Of a DNA stretch of 64,000 bases, positions 1-10,728 are shown in pieces; positions within the stretch are counted from its first letter, which is position 1; every line of letters starts with the position of its first letter. Made by a program: the position numbers and the translations under genes. Source of the DNA: Meandrina meandrites (lineage: Eukaryota; Cnidaria; Anthozoa; Scleractinia; Meandrinidae). The stretch is from assembly GCA_963693305.1 (NCBI GenBank), contig OY855904.1, forward strand, positions 46,109,815 to 46,173,814. Reading direction: 5' to 3'. Under the pieces are notes generated by a model. The model was not told the DNA's origin, searched no databases, and saw only the letters and a list, made by a program, of their open reading frames with translations.

Positions 1-1205
1 CTGTAATTTTTCACACGTTTTTACCCTATATGTTTATTCATTCGCGCCATTTTAATCACTCGTTAAAGGCTGTAGTTTGGCAGCCGAAAGCTCATTTTGG
101 TCAAATTTTTAACCAAAGAGCGTTTTAATTTTACTCTTTTCAATCTAATTTCAGATCAATATAAACTCTTGTACCGTATAGCATAGCATAGCATAGCATA
201 GCACGGCACGGCACGGCACGGCACGCAGCACAGCACAAAATAGCATAGCATAGCATAGCATAGCATAGCATAGCATAGCATAGCAAAATTCACCACCAAG
301 CCTCGTTTACGCGAATTATTCTCACCCTCTGCCACCTTCATGCAGCTTTCACGTGAGTATTCTTTTCATCTTTGCTGCTTTGGGAATTCGTTCACGATAA
401 AATTTTCGAGTTTGCAATTCGGAAGCGAGACTTGCCAGTCTGTCGTAAACATGCATAAGGTCTATTCACAGACCGTTGTGTGAATAGGGACATGTACAAT
501 ATAGATATAGAACTTAAATGAACCTCTTCTCTTTGATTCCTGAACTGCTAAAGTTAATTGTTCACAACCTGTCAAGAAAAAAAAAACTTCATAAGTATGT
601 CCGGAGTCGTCCATGTTGTTGTCGTTGCTTTTCATTTGGCATATCACTGAACTTCCTCTTTATGTCATGATGAAAAATTGTATTTGTATTGTGATATCCA
701 CTGAACAAGCTAAAGCTTGTGTAAATAGGGTATTTTATACTACAAAGTTCTCCGAGATCCCTCAGTTGGTTGAGATAAGTTTTCACCGTCCGCTGAAATA
801 AATCGAGTTTTTGATACTTTTTTCAAAAAAAAAATAAACACTTCAATGGATCACATTATTTCGACGAAACTATTTTAGAAATCAGTTCATATACCTTTTC
901 TTAATGGGATTTTTCCCTTTTCTCGTACGCACGGGACATTTCGGGTAATCTATCATCGGTAACCTCATAAGGATTGTTTGTGGGATAATTAACTCGGTAC
1001 TAGCTGGTAGCTGTTTTCCCATTTATCGAAGATCATGATTACTTTCATCTGAGCCATGAACTTGTTCAAATTTGTGGATTAACTATTCACTTCCGGGATC
1101 CTGTCTATTCCTTTGAAGGCTGGCGAACAACCTTCCTAATGAACAGTTATGTTGGAATAGTCTCTCACTTGATGTGTAAATTGCCTTTAGTTTCCGTAGC
1201 ATGAA
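1..1205. other. Non-genic stretch
   Basis: AT-rich sequence with only short open frames of about 60 codons, none with a recognisable domain. Apart from the pentanucleotide array at 176-285, I see no gene or structured element here. Confidence 0.5.
176..285. repeat. Pentanucleotide satellite, two variants
   Basis: Tandem 5-bp repeat reading GCATA in two blocks, with a central block of the variant GCACG (about 201-225) followed by a short irregular spacer. It is a compound array: the variant has spread as a block and is not scattered. The 61-codon minus-strand open frame over it is only the repeat being read through. Confidence 0.9.
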
Positions 1206-1426
1206 GGGACCGGGATCATTTCTTCTCCCCCTTGGACGGGATGGTAGTCCATCCCAGGGTTACCCCCAGCAGTAAATTCGCTGGTACCCATAATATACAC
1301 CTGGGTGAAGAGAGGCACTTTGAGAGTAACGTGTACAAGAACACAACCCAGTGACCCCAGCTAAGGCGCAAGCCTTTAACACTTGATCCGGATTCTGGTG
1401 CACTAACCATTAGGTCACCGCGCCTC
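1206..1426 (-). mobile_element. tRNA-derived SINE
   Basis: Read on the minus strand, the element opens with a tRNA-like head (GGCGCGGTGACCTAATGG, then an A-box-like TTAGTGCACCAG). It continues into a body containing CACTGGGTTGTGTTCTTG and CACCCAGGTGTATA and ends in a purine-rich tail near 1206. This layout is that of the tRNA-related SINEs common in cnidarian genomes. The B-box region has diverged, so the copy is probably inactive. A 99-codon open frame across it is coincidental. Confidence 0.75.
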
Positions 1427-2289
1427 CAACGTCCTGTGAAAGATACACCGTAATAAGTGTTCGAATAGGCCAATAATATATTTATGAGATGTGCTTTTCC
1501 TCTGTCCAGGTGCACGACTATTCATATGAAATGTCCATAGTCTTGCAAACAAAACTTCTTTTACATAAAAGGTTGTGTATCATGACACGTTTTCAACCGA
1601 TGCAAGGTTACGCTGTCGCCGAATTTCTTTTCGGCCCTCTCTTTCGGATTTCTCTGGATCCGCCTTTACGTTTAATTGGATACGACGTGGTTAGAGGTCT
1701 TAGACAGCTTTAATATAAATACATCCACTTATAATACACTTAACAAAGAATAGTGGGGCAGCAAGATATGAAATTTTTATTTTGGTTTGTCCATGAAGCC
1801 CTATTTTACACTTATTATTTTGTTTCTTAAATGCAACAAAAACTAAAAAGCATAAGACAATCTCACCTAGTGCAAAAACTCTTGTTATTCTTACGAAGGT
1901 GTCTTTAATGCTCTCATATCTTAAAATGTACATAGCTTTTATTCGTAAATTTAGTTTTTTTCTTAGTTAGATGTTCTTAGTAAGGTGCCCCGTCGCCCCT
2001 TAGCAGAGGGTCTCCATCTGCCAGATTCGTATTGAGACATTACTATAGTAAACTTTGTTCGGAACAGAGGAACACAGAAGAGGGCGACTTAAATAACGCA
2101 TTGGAAACATCGGAGAGGGTGCGTTACTTCTGTAAATTTAGGATTTAGTTGGTCCCGCAATGGTTCCTAGACCCTGACCCATTTTAGGATAGAAAATCGA
2201 GAACTGCCTATTATAATTCCCGACCTAAAAACTCACAACGTTATTTGAAGATAAAAGAAAACTTCTTAAGCTGCGTAGCACTTGTTCTT
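1427..2289. other. Non-genic stretch
   Basis: No supported coding or RNA feature. Open frames of 74-77 codons lack domain features and splice context. Confidence 0.4.
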
Positions 2290-2460
2290 TATAATAAGTC
2301 GAGAAAATGTTAAAATAGTGCTAAAGTCCAATTCGAATAGCCCGTACATTTCGGGCTTTGCTCTTCATCAATGGATAAAATCATGAAGGGCAAAGCCCGA
2401 AACGTTTGGGTTATTCTAACTGAACTTTAGCTTTATTTTGACATTTGCTCAACTTACTAA
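2290..2460. mobile_element. Hairpin MITE
   Basis: A long imperfect inverted repeat. The inner arms around 2352-2368 and 2384-2402 (TTTCGGGCTTTG and CAAAGCCCGAAA) pair almost perfectly, and similarity continues outwards through TAAAGTCCA/TGAACTTTA to about 2290 and 2460. A 15-bp direct repeat (CTAAAAACTCACAAC) occurs at 2225-2239 and 2457-2471, but not flush with both ends, so it is not a clean target duplication. Non-autonomous DNA transposon remnant. Confidence 0.7.
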
Positions 2461-3833
2461 AAACTCACAACCTGAGCAACGATACTTAAAACTTGTGTGA
2501 AATGGTCGCTTGCGGGTAGGAAATTCCGTGATTTCGCAGAATAATAGCTACATGTAACTTTCACTATTTCTAAGCCTTGTTTTTAATTGTTTGCACCCTG
2601 ACAATAAACAGGGAATTTTGTACACGAGATTCTATATAATATTTCTTGTACCGATTTAAATCTATTTTTAGTTTAGAAAATGACACAAGTTTGGATCACA
2701 CCTCACAAAAGTTAAAAGTAAGCACGCGTAGCCTTTCATTTGAAACCTTTCCCCTCGATCTCCACTAAAGTAGCCTCTGCATGAGGAGGAAAGAGGTTAA
2801 GTTATCCCTTTGTATCTCAAGTGACACGAAAGACTTCGATACATAAAATGGATCAAACGTAGAAGTTTGTTCTGATGCGCTCCCACTACTAAGGTATAAT
2901 AGAGTGGTTTTACTTAACCCGTGAAATAGTAACTAAACTTTTAGATAGTATTACACACTAATTTCATTGTCTTCTTTTGTTTAGTTTTGGCTATTACGCA
3001 CTTATTGTGAGATGTTGTTTCACGGGTTAAACGAAATCACTCTATGATCGTGTCCATTAATTTATAACCACTATAGACACAGTAAGGTCGCAGATCATTC
3101 ACACTTGAAGTACAAGCGACTTTAATATTATTTTTCCCTATTACAAACTAAAAACTATTTCTGAAAAAACTATAACAGAAAAAATGGCATAATCTGTTTG
3201 CTAAATTTATAAAGCAGCAGATTACTCGTTACTCTCCTTCCCCCAACCTCCTCCCCCATCCCCCGTTGTTATAGGGTGCAAAAACAGCGATGTAATACTT
3301 CTAGGGGGGTTTGATTTCCCTTTTGCCTCCAATTTTGTATCATATTTTCTATCAGTTTCTGTACGTTTTTTGCTGGTTCTTACGGCTTAAACCAACGTAC
3401 CCCTCGCCCACCACTAAACTTTTTCTTAAATTTTGGTATGCAATGTAAATTGTGAACAAAACGTGCGCACTTATATGTAACAGTGATTGATGAATTAAAC
3501 TAAAGTATAAGCTCGTCACCATAACTATGCTGCATAACAAAACAATGAGCAATGACAGCTTTACCACGCCGATTTTCTGTCTTGCCAAGTACATTGATTG
3601 TCCTTCAAAGAGACATTCACCATATTCACCATATTTTGTCTCAATTGGCACTGTCAAACTTCTTGGATCTTCTGTAGTAAAAATCAATTGACATTTAATT
3701 TGCATAATTGTTAAAGAATTTTCAAAGGATGTGCAGGTGGTTTACACCGGTGTTTTCAGTCCCTCGAATGGGAGACCGTTTTGAGTTTGAAAATATGTTG
3801 TTCAATGAAATTAAACGGCGAAGTTAGACAAAA
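2461..3833. other. Non-genic stretch
   Basis: AT-rich sequence with a short C-rich tract near 3238-3265. A 117-codon minus-strand open frame at 3352-3705 has one hydrophobic stretch but no recognisable family and no splice context; I do not call it a gene. Confidence 0.4.
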
Positions 3834-4180
3834 GTACTTTATTATATGGCTACTATAGTACGCGTGCTCTGATTGGCTACTGAGCGGGCAAGATTTTCTT
3901 GTAATGACCGGGCATTATGAAATTGTTTTTCGGCTTGACGTTTTTTTTTTTTTTTTTGAGTTGTGAGTAAATGCTGGGAGAAAAAAATGAAAAATTGTTT
4001 CATTGTCAAATAAACTGTTTCTTTTGGTTTCGATCGAATCACCAGGTTCGTTTCGGTTTAGTTGACATGACCTGGAATGACCTCCTGCGCACGCAAGTGG
4101 GTGTTGAAAATCACTTCTGGTGTATTTTACCTTGATTATATGTTTTTAGAAAAGCGTTCAAAAGGCCATATAATAAATAA
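3834..4180. mobile_element. Short TIR element
   Basis: Ends pair as TTATTATATGGC (about 3838-3849) and GCCATATAATAA (about 4163-4174), with weaker pairing outside. The interior has no coding capacity and includes a T-tract at 3940-3957 and a CCAAT-type box (GATTGGCTACTG). Boundaries are approximate. Confidence 0.5.
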
Positions 4181-4333
4181 CTTTTTAACCTCGTCTGCTC
4201 GGTCATTACAGGGAAATCTCAGACCTCAGCCTTGAAAAATTGACGTCGATATCGCTCGGTCAATACATCAAGGCCTCGGTCTGAGATTTCCCTGTAATGA
4301 CCTCACTCTCAGTTAATAAGTAGTATTTAATGC
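4168..4333. mobile_element. Hairpin MITE
   Basis: Thirty-five-base arms at 4201-4235 and 4268-4302 are near-perfect inverted repeats (GGTCATTACAGGGAAATCTC against its complement) around a 32-bp loop. Weaker pairing extends to about 4168 and 4333. It abuts or overlaps the right end of the preceding TIR element, so the two may be nested. Confidence 0.8.
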
Positions 4334-4921
4334 TTCGATTAGATTTTAACACCAGAAACAGTATTTTCAAGAAGCATATAGCTCAAGACTCCTAATAGGT
4401 ACTGCTCTGGTTTCTGAAGTACAATTTCTGTTTCTCCTTAACATCGCCATCTGCTCCCACAACTGTTATCACGTGTTCTGCTGCATCTTGGCGCGGCATT
4501 ACAGAAAAATCAATAAACTTGATTTAAAATTGTAATTCAGCAAATCTTGGTGACACCTAGGCGTCCGTAGTGGGAAAACAAGGAGCTCGGGGGGTAGATG
4601 GTACGGGAGCAAGACGCCTTCACGTTCCATAACGCAACAGGTCCATAACGCCAAGCGAAGCGCGCACTATCAATCTCATAACACAAAGCGCACCGCGCGG
4701 GACCAAAGGGCAACGCCTGGGGAAGAGGCAGAGAATTGTCCATCAGCGAACCAATATCAAATTGTCAATTTGACAAGGTTAGAAGGCTGTGAAATGTTAT
4801 GCTGTTCATTTCGATCACGGACGGAATAACTATTCTGGAATAATCCGGAATGTATTCTTATTCCGGAATATGGTCAAATCGAACGCAACCGTAATTTAAC
4901 ACACGATTAACTTCCAAATTA
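4334..4921. other. Non-genic stretch with dyad-rich segment
   Basis: No gene seen. Segment 4822-4870 is rich in GGAAT/ATTCC dyads (for example TTATTCCGGAATA). A similar run occurs at 7250-7295, suggesting ends of a dispersed element. Confidence 0.4.
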
Positions 4922-4925
4922 TTAA

Positions 4926-5555
4926 GGGGGGTGACTCTTAACTACCAATTTGTATCTAAGGCAGGTTTCTAATTGCCATATTTTGGAAATCAGACCTCAT
5001 ATGGATAAGGTTTTTGCATGAGTTTGTTCTTTTGAAGATTCCTCCAAGAGTTTCAAGTCGCGGCCATACTTAACGCGTCACGTGACCAAAACAGAAATTA
5101 CCCTCAAACTCAAACAGCGGATAGATTTTAAAATTTAAATGAACGTCAATAGATAAAGAACGTCCACATGCATAATGAGACGTATCGTTTTTGTGAAATT
5201 TGCATTGTTATAAGTCATGGCGTAATAAACAATCGTATTTGCAAACTTTCATCAGTAAAAACGGTAAAAACATACCTCATATTATATTATCAAGACGGCG
5301 ACGTTATCTCTGATTCGTAAAAGAAATCAGAACTTTACCTTGTTTCCGTGGAGGTTTAGGGATTTTAAATTTTAACGCGCGGTTTGGGACTGGCACTAGT
5401 TTCGCACGCGCAATGATATATTTTTCAAAGCAGGAGTCTCCAAATAAAATTCACCATTTAGCATTACAAAACACTCTGACATCGCTTGCTTCAAAATACA
5501 GTCTTCAGCAATCCCTTAGCAACTGCTCTGGATCTGTAGTTAAGAGTCTCCCCCC
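4926..5555. mobile_element. TTAA-flanked MITE, copy 1
   Basis: A 630-bp element between TTAA at 4922-4925 and TTAA at 5556-5559. Ends read GGGGGGTGACTCTTAACTAC and its near-complement GTAGTTAAGAGTCTCCCCCC. A diverged second copy lies at 26003-26649 in the opposite orientation. TTAA target duplication points to the piggyBac or Kolobok class; there is no transposase frame, so it is non-autonomous. Confidence 0.85.
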
Positions 5556-5559
5556 TTAA

Positions 5560-6446
5560 TAGTCCATCCCACCATCTCAATTGTTAGATTTGGTCACCTA
5601 ATTAAACCAAAAGAGGAACTATTACAAACAAGCGGTTTACTGACCTTCCCAGCACAGCACGTGTATCATCTCAGTGAAGGGCAAATAAACCCTAGTATCC
5701 TAAATAAGCAATGATAAAGGTTAAAAGACAGCGAACAAATATTGATTTATACGCTGTCATATCCACATAAATATAAAAAAACAAAACAAATAAAAGATTT
5801 AATAATTAGCATAATTTCCAGAGGTGAATAGAAGAATTGGACATTCTGATTGGTCGAAAAGCTCGGCTTACGACGCTACATTCACCGCGCTTGGCAGTGA
5901 TTATAGCATTTCAACAAGAACCTACAAATATTTTAAAATTCTAACCAGTCATACCTCTAGTTCAGCTCATATAATCCCAGGGAATAAATCAGTACTTCCC
6001 TCGGTTTTCAAAACAAAGCAGCTCTCCATGTATAATCTTGTGAGTAATTATTCAAATATTATATTATTTTTTTTTCAACTTGTGAGCCGGCGGAATTCTG
6101 TAAAGTCTATAATCTGATTGGTCCCGGGAGCGGGCGGAAATTTTCGAATTTTTGATCTTGCCCACTCACGAAGTGATTCGGCCGGCTAGCCCGCTGTGTT
6201 TTCAACTCGCAGCAAGACGAACAAACCCACGAAAGTTTTGCTCTCCAAACTTAATGTAGTTGTTCTCCAATCGTTTTAAATAGGAAAGGAAACGTTAGCA
6301 GGGGATATAACATCCTCGGAGACCCAGGGGCAGTTAGTCGGGGCGAAACGAGGTAAACCGGGCAGAAATCGTATATAAAAGTAAAAGAGTCCCTGGAAAA
6401 CGAGTCTCTCCAGACCATTTCCAAGCCTTTGTGCGAATGCTGGCTC
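5560..6446. other. Non-genic stretch
   Basis: No supported gene. It contains CCAAT-type boxes near 5850 and 6115 and a copy of a short dispersed repeat at 6316-6356. A 97-codon plus-strand frame at 5824-6117 has no recognisable feature. Confidence 0.4.
6316..6356 (+). repeat. Dispersed GAGACCCAGGGGC repeat, copy 1
   Basis: About 40 bp beginning TCGGAGACCCAGGGGCAG and continuing TTAGTCGGGGCGAAACGA. Related copies lie at 43541-43581 and 46471-46511. Probably the end of a dispersed element; the full element is not resolved here. Confidence 0.6.
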
Positions 6447-7251
6447 CTGATTGAGCAAAATAAATCCTTTATTTTGCCCAATCGGCGAACAGTAACTTCA
6501 GAGTCACTTTCGTGTGTTCTTACACGGCATTTTATTTCAATTTACATTAGAGAACCACAAAAAAGTTGGGGAATCATTTCGGATGTCAGAAAGAAATATA
6601 TTTCAAGATCTACCCGGATATTTTCACTTGGACTGATCAGAGGAATCGAAAATAGTGGCTTGTTTACCTGTATGCGACGCATTGGCAGATGTTCGGCACA
6701 CTCCTCTGATATCGTCTGGCACGTGCGGTAAAACAATGTACGCAGCGCGGAAAAATTGCATTCGGCCGAAAAATATCGAGATAAAGTTAGAAAAACGTAA
6801 AATCAAATGTACAAGCCAGTACTTTCAATCCTTTTAACCCCAAATAAAAATTTCAGAAAATTGAGACCTAGAAGCTTACATCAGTTACTCATTTTTATAT
6901 ATATATTTTTTTTATTTTCGGATATTTCGGCCACCTGGAATATTCCCATGCTGCAAAGAAATGCACAGACGAGTATGCTGAACCGCTCCCAATGCATTGC
7001 ACAGGTAAACAAGACGCAATTTATATTTACGATACCTCTGATCGGTCCAAACAAAAATTACCGGTGGATGTTGAGATATCTTTCTTTCTGACATCCGAAA
7101 TGATTTTCGACTATTTTCGGCTATCTAATGTTAATTACAATAAAATATGGCCGATACAATAACCGCCGTGTAAGAACACACGAAAGTGACTCTGAAGTTA
7201 CTGTTCGCCGGTTGGGCAAAATAATATAAAGGATTTATTTTGCTCAATCAG
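6447..7251. mobile_element. 800-bp fold-back element
   Basis: Almost the whole element is an imperfect palindrome. The outer arms (6447-6525 and 7165-7251) match closely: CTGATTGAGCAAAATAAATC at the left end and its complement at the right. Pairing continues inward through GATCAGAGGAATCG/CGATACCTCTGATC and GGCCGAAAAATATC/GATATTTCGGCC to about 6790 and 6910. The open frames over it are mirror images created by the palindrome. No transposase is seen. Confidence 0.8.
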
Positions 7252-7644
7252 AAAGAATATATTCCAGAATATATTCTTATTCCAGAATATTCCCAAACAA
7301 ACGCGCCCTTAATTATCCCACAATATAAGCTGAAAAATACTCACGAAACCTTTCATCTGATCGGTTAGAAACAAAATATAAAAGCTGTGAGAAGTAAATG
7401 TTGTAAAATATACAACACTCACCTAGCCATCAATCACCTTGTAAACAGAAGCAGTAAAACCACGCCGAGATGTTCGATTTACATCGTGGCTAACAAAGCC
7501 TTATTTAAACTTTTTCACATGCATTCGTATCCACATAACAGCATATTTACACCAATTATAATTTTCATTCTTCAGCAGTAGTCACAAGCGCCTATAAGGC
7601 ACCTATTTTTGTTTTTGCCTTCTTGTTTGTCTGTTTGTTGCTTA
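7252..7644. other. Non-genic stretch
   Basis: Starts with an ATTCC/GGAAT dyad run like that at 4822-4870. No gene recognised. Confidence 0.4.
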
Positions 7645-7702
7645 TTTGTTTGTTTGTTTGTTTGTTTGTTTGTTTGTTTGCTTGTTTGTCTGTTTGTTTG
7701 TT
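7645..7702. repeat. (TTTG)n microsatellite
   Basis: About 14 tetranucleotide units with a few substitutions. Confidence 0.95.
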
Positions 7703-8336
7703 TATCAATGTTAAATAAAGTCCATTACTTCATCATGATCCTTGCATGGAATACAAACGACTCGAGAAATCCTGGATTTACTAAAATTGAAGTTTGATGG
7801 TCAGTATTATTTTAAAAGAACAGCATGGGAATTAGGATCAGATTTTCAAACTGAGACACTAGTAAATAGCATAGATACTAAACAGAAACACGTATGCAGT
7901 TGCACCATGGCCCTGCCTAAAATAAGGGATCACCTCTTATCAGAAAATCTCTTGTGGCCGATGGGAGGAGCATTATAGCAACATGGCAACGTAAAAGTAA
8001 ATACAGGGCCAATTCCTGTATTAATTAATTTCCAAATTAATGACACTTGACGCTTATGTTATAGCTTGGGTTACTTTAGGATCATTTATTTCATGCTGTT
8101 AGTGTAAGTACGTCATTCAACTACTCAGCTCGTTTAGTTTATTTCTATTCTGGGTAGCTTTTTTGCCTATTTTAGTTAATTTATATTCTGCTGTAATTTT
8201 TTCGCAATTTAATTTGGCAAAATAAAATGGTTGTTGTTGTTGTTGTTGATTTACTTATGTTATCATGTTTGGTATATGTCCTTTATTAAGATCTGATAGG
8301 GACATTATGCCGAATAGGAGATGGGTTACTGTCTTG
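7703..8336. other. Non-genic stretch ending in a (TTG)n-tailed remnant
   Basis: No domain-bearing frame. Segment 8140-8248 is T-rich and ends AATAAAATGG followed by six TTG units (8231-8248), which resembles the 3' end of a non-LTR retrotransposon; no reverse transcriptase frame lies upstream. A comparable (TTG)n occurs after the satellite at 54760. Confidence 0.4.
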
Positions 8337-8457
8337 CTAAAATGTTACGTTTTCCTGCGATGTACATAAAAGTTCATTTAAAGCTTTAAGAATTGCAAAC
8401 TCACATTCATCGAATGACTGCCATAAATCTTCACATCCACCTTCATCTTTATGTTCT
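8337..8457 (-). CDS. Putative terminal exon, unknown gene
   Basis: On the minus strand a good acceptor (TTTCTATTTACAG) is followed by 121 nt: one base completing a codon, then 39 sense codons and a TAG stop at 8339-8337. The peptide is acidic and helix-like (EHKDEGGCEDLWQSFDECE at the start, LNELLCTSQENVTF at the end). The entry phase (2) is the same as the exit phase of the TRADD-N exon of receptor A. It lies about 1.4 kb downstream of the solo TRADD-N exon (10341-9891), so it could be that gene's last exon, but the solo exon's donor is missing. I do not recognise the peptide; chance remains possible. Confidence 0.3.
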
Positions 8458-9890
8458 CTGTAAATAGAAATCCTGTCTTGTTAAATCTTTCTGAAGCATC
8501 AACAAATCCAGAGTTTAAAGGGAGCAGGAGAAGAATGGTTGCGGTTTTGATGGGATTTTGTAAAGCCCCCCTGGAATGAGGAAATAGATTTGCAACATTT
8601 TTTTCATCTTGCTTGCAGCAGTGCAAGAATTTTTTTTCTATTTCATTTGTGCTGCATACAATTTTTTTCTTAAGACAAGCGCTTGAAGGATTTTTTGTTT
8701 TTTGAAATGGCCCCTAAAATTTCGAGCTAAGTCGCCGGACTAAATTAATTGACTATAGGTGTAGACGTTACCTGAAAGGCCCCAGTTGCTGTTCCTTAAT
8801 GAAGTACAGTACAGTTGTTAATGGTTTCTTTTAGTATATAGTTTTACGGTGACTACCTTTTGTCGAGAGTCGTGAGATAATATGAATGGAGTCGAGGCTT
8901 CAAAACAAAAATCTCATTTGCAGTTATGAGCATAGGCAGTCTCTACAATTTCGTGATCGCATATAAGAAGTTTAATTGAAACTATGCGCTGTTTAGTAAC
9001 ACCGAGGGCTCAAATTTTCATTGTGACGTCAGCATTCGGCCGTTGCTTGCTCGATAAGCCGAGCAGTTCGGCTCAAATCTGGTAATTTTTCGGTTTATAA
9101 GTGTTTTTAGAGCCATTTTCCACTGCAGAAGCCCCCAGGCTGGCATCATGAAGCTTGAATGGTGGGTAGAGGCAAACTTCTGAAAGAAACCAGGTGTGAG
9201 AGATGATTTGACGGTGATTGGAACGCCAAAACTATATGTATGGAAACATGGTTGTTCATGAGTGAAGTTGTCTCTCTGGCCGTTCTGTGGCTGGATTCCA
9301 AGACCTACCAAGGCAATTTGGACGAGATTTGACTTCTAAAGAATGCAATCGGTGCAATATTTTGCTGGTAGAATTGGCTGGCTCGACACTTATAAAAAAC
9401 ACATGAAATGGAGGTAGGTTGTGTTGCATGCCGCTGAAGTGTCTAATTTCCCAAGCATTCCTTTCGGTCAGGTATAGGAGAATCGGGGGGTTGGCAAGCA
9501 TAGCTCCAATCGAATGGTAATTGTTCAGTCCGTTGAAGGTTTGATGGCAAATTTTCTTACTGAACGAAAAGTAGAAGGCTTGACGTCTGCTGTAAATGCA
9601 ACATTTTAGATTTAGAATTGTTTTTTCATTAAAAAATTTGAAGGCAAAGATGTGTGTTTTTTGTTGTTTTCGAATGAAGTAGAAAATGAGCATGTTTGGA
9701 TTTCCTGCAGAACAAATAGCCATATGAAACGAAAAGCCAGAGCTGTAGCCAGTTAATTGGCTTTAAACGCTTCAAAATTTATCACTTTGTCGTAACAAGA
9801 GATTATTAATATCATATCTCCAGATCTGTGAAAGCTGCAAATTTTCAAAACATTGCTGGTGCTTTTCGTACAAATATGTACGATTGCCGA
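8458..9890. other. Stretch without a confirmed gene
   Basis: The longest frame is 155 codons on the minus strand (9723-9256), overlapping a 97-codon frame at 9311-9018. Neither shows a domain, signal peptide or clear splice context. The G+C content here is slightly higher than in the surrounding sequence, so an unidentified element or exon is possible. Confidence 0.35.
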
Positions 9891-10341
9891 TTAAAGGGTT
9901 AATTGATTTACCCAGTCGTAAATTTCTTGGATATTCATAACTGTCACTTCCAATTCCTCAAAGAATCCTATTTCGCGAAACGCCTCCTCGACCCTTTATT
10001 TCAGTAGTAAAGGACTCCAAGGGCAACTGGGAAAACAATTCTACATCACAGCGCAACTCGAAAACAACCGAACCACCTCTAAAATTCAGTGCTCGACCAA
10101 GTGCTCTTAAGGCTCTTGTGATTGCGTCAACAACTTGCACCGGGTTTCTGCGAAAAAATACCGCCAAACCGATACCCCCGACTAGTCCAACTTCAGCTGC
10201 ACCAATTGCACGCAACACATTTGCAGCCAAAGGCCTGTCATTGATTCTAATCCAAGCAGACACTACTCCTGCCTGAAACCCCATCTCAAGAACAGGCCCA
10301 CCTGCCACCCCTTCTTCCTCTCCCTCCGGTTCCTCTGCCAT
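9891..10341 (-). pseudogene. Solo TRADD-N-like exon, frameshifted
   Basis: From ATG at 10341 the frame encodes an acidic start (MAEEPEGEEEG), then a region clearly related to exon 1 of receptor A. Shared landmarks are a small-residue-rich helix pair, then GSVVFELRCD (GSILVELHCD in receptor A). Around 9992-9998 the frame shifts by one base; in the next frame the similarity resumes (EEAFREIGFFEELEVTV, aligned with the receptor A EEEFKKIGFKEELEVTI) and ends at a TAA at 9893-9891. At the point where receptor A has its splice donor (AG/GTAAGG), this copy reads ACCCTTTAA, so the donor is gone. No NB-ARC exon lies downstream on this strand within the window. The fold assignment rests on the beta-strand motif GS.hhELxC and the following helix/strand, as in the TRADD N-terminal domain. 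It is either a pseudogene or a short adaptor carrying one sequence error. Confidence 0.6.
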
Positions 10342-10559
10342 CAAGCCTTTAACTCTGCAAATAATATTGCACACTAAGGTGAAAATTACTTTGACTAGCA
10401 ATTATACAGTATGATAACGATGTCCATCAGTCAGTGAAACAAGCTACTTGCAAAATAAACCATAGACTGTGTCTAGCTCCTAAAGAGAAACGAACCTGTT
10501 ACCTTATTTTTAATAAAAAATACTAAAAATGCAGTCAGGGGAGGGGACGGGCGAACGGG
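10342..10559. other. Short non-genic stretch
   Basis: A possible splice acceptor (ATTATTTGCAG) precedes the solo exon's ATG at about 10357, so an upstream non-coding exon is possible. Nothing else seen. Confidence 0.3.
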
Positions 10560-10684
10560 AGGGGGAGAGGAGAGGAGAGGAGAGGAGAGGAGAGGAGAGG
10601 AGAGGAGAGGAGAGGAGAGGAGAGGAGAGGAGAGGAGAGGAGAGGAGAGGAGAGGAGAGGAGAGGAGAGGAGAGGAGAGGAGAG
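10560..10684. repeat. (GGAGA)n satellite, right of LINE 3' end
   Basis: About 24 near-perfect copies of a 5-bp purine unit. The same unit resumes at 13662 on the other side of the LINE, so the two blocks look like one array split by the insertion. Confidence 0.95.
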
Positions 10685-10728
10685 TAACATTAAAAATTTA
10701 AACAGAGATTAAAAAGTGGGACAAACTA

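Noticed and set aside
1216..1515. 99-codon minus-strand frame and a possible tRNA gene
   Set aside because: The tRNA-like head is part of a SINE with a body and tail; the acceptor stem is not closed, and the ORF crosses the SINE.
9256..9723. 155-codon minus-strand frame
   Set aside because: Longest unexplained frame outside the receptors and LINE, but no domain, no splice context and unremarkable composition; kept only as a note.
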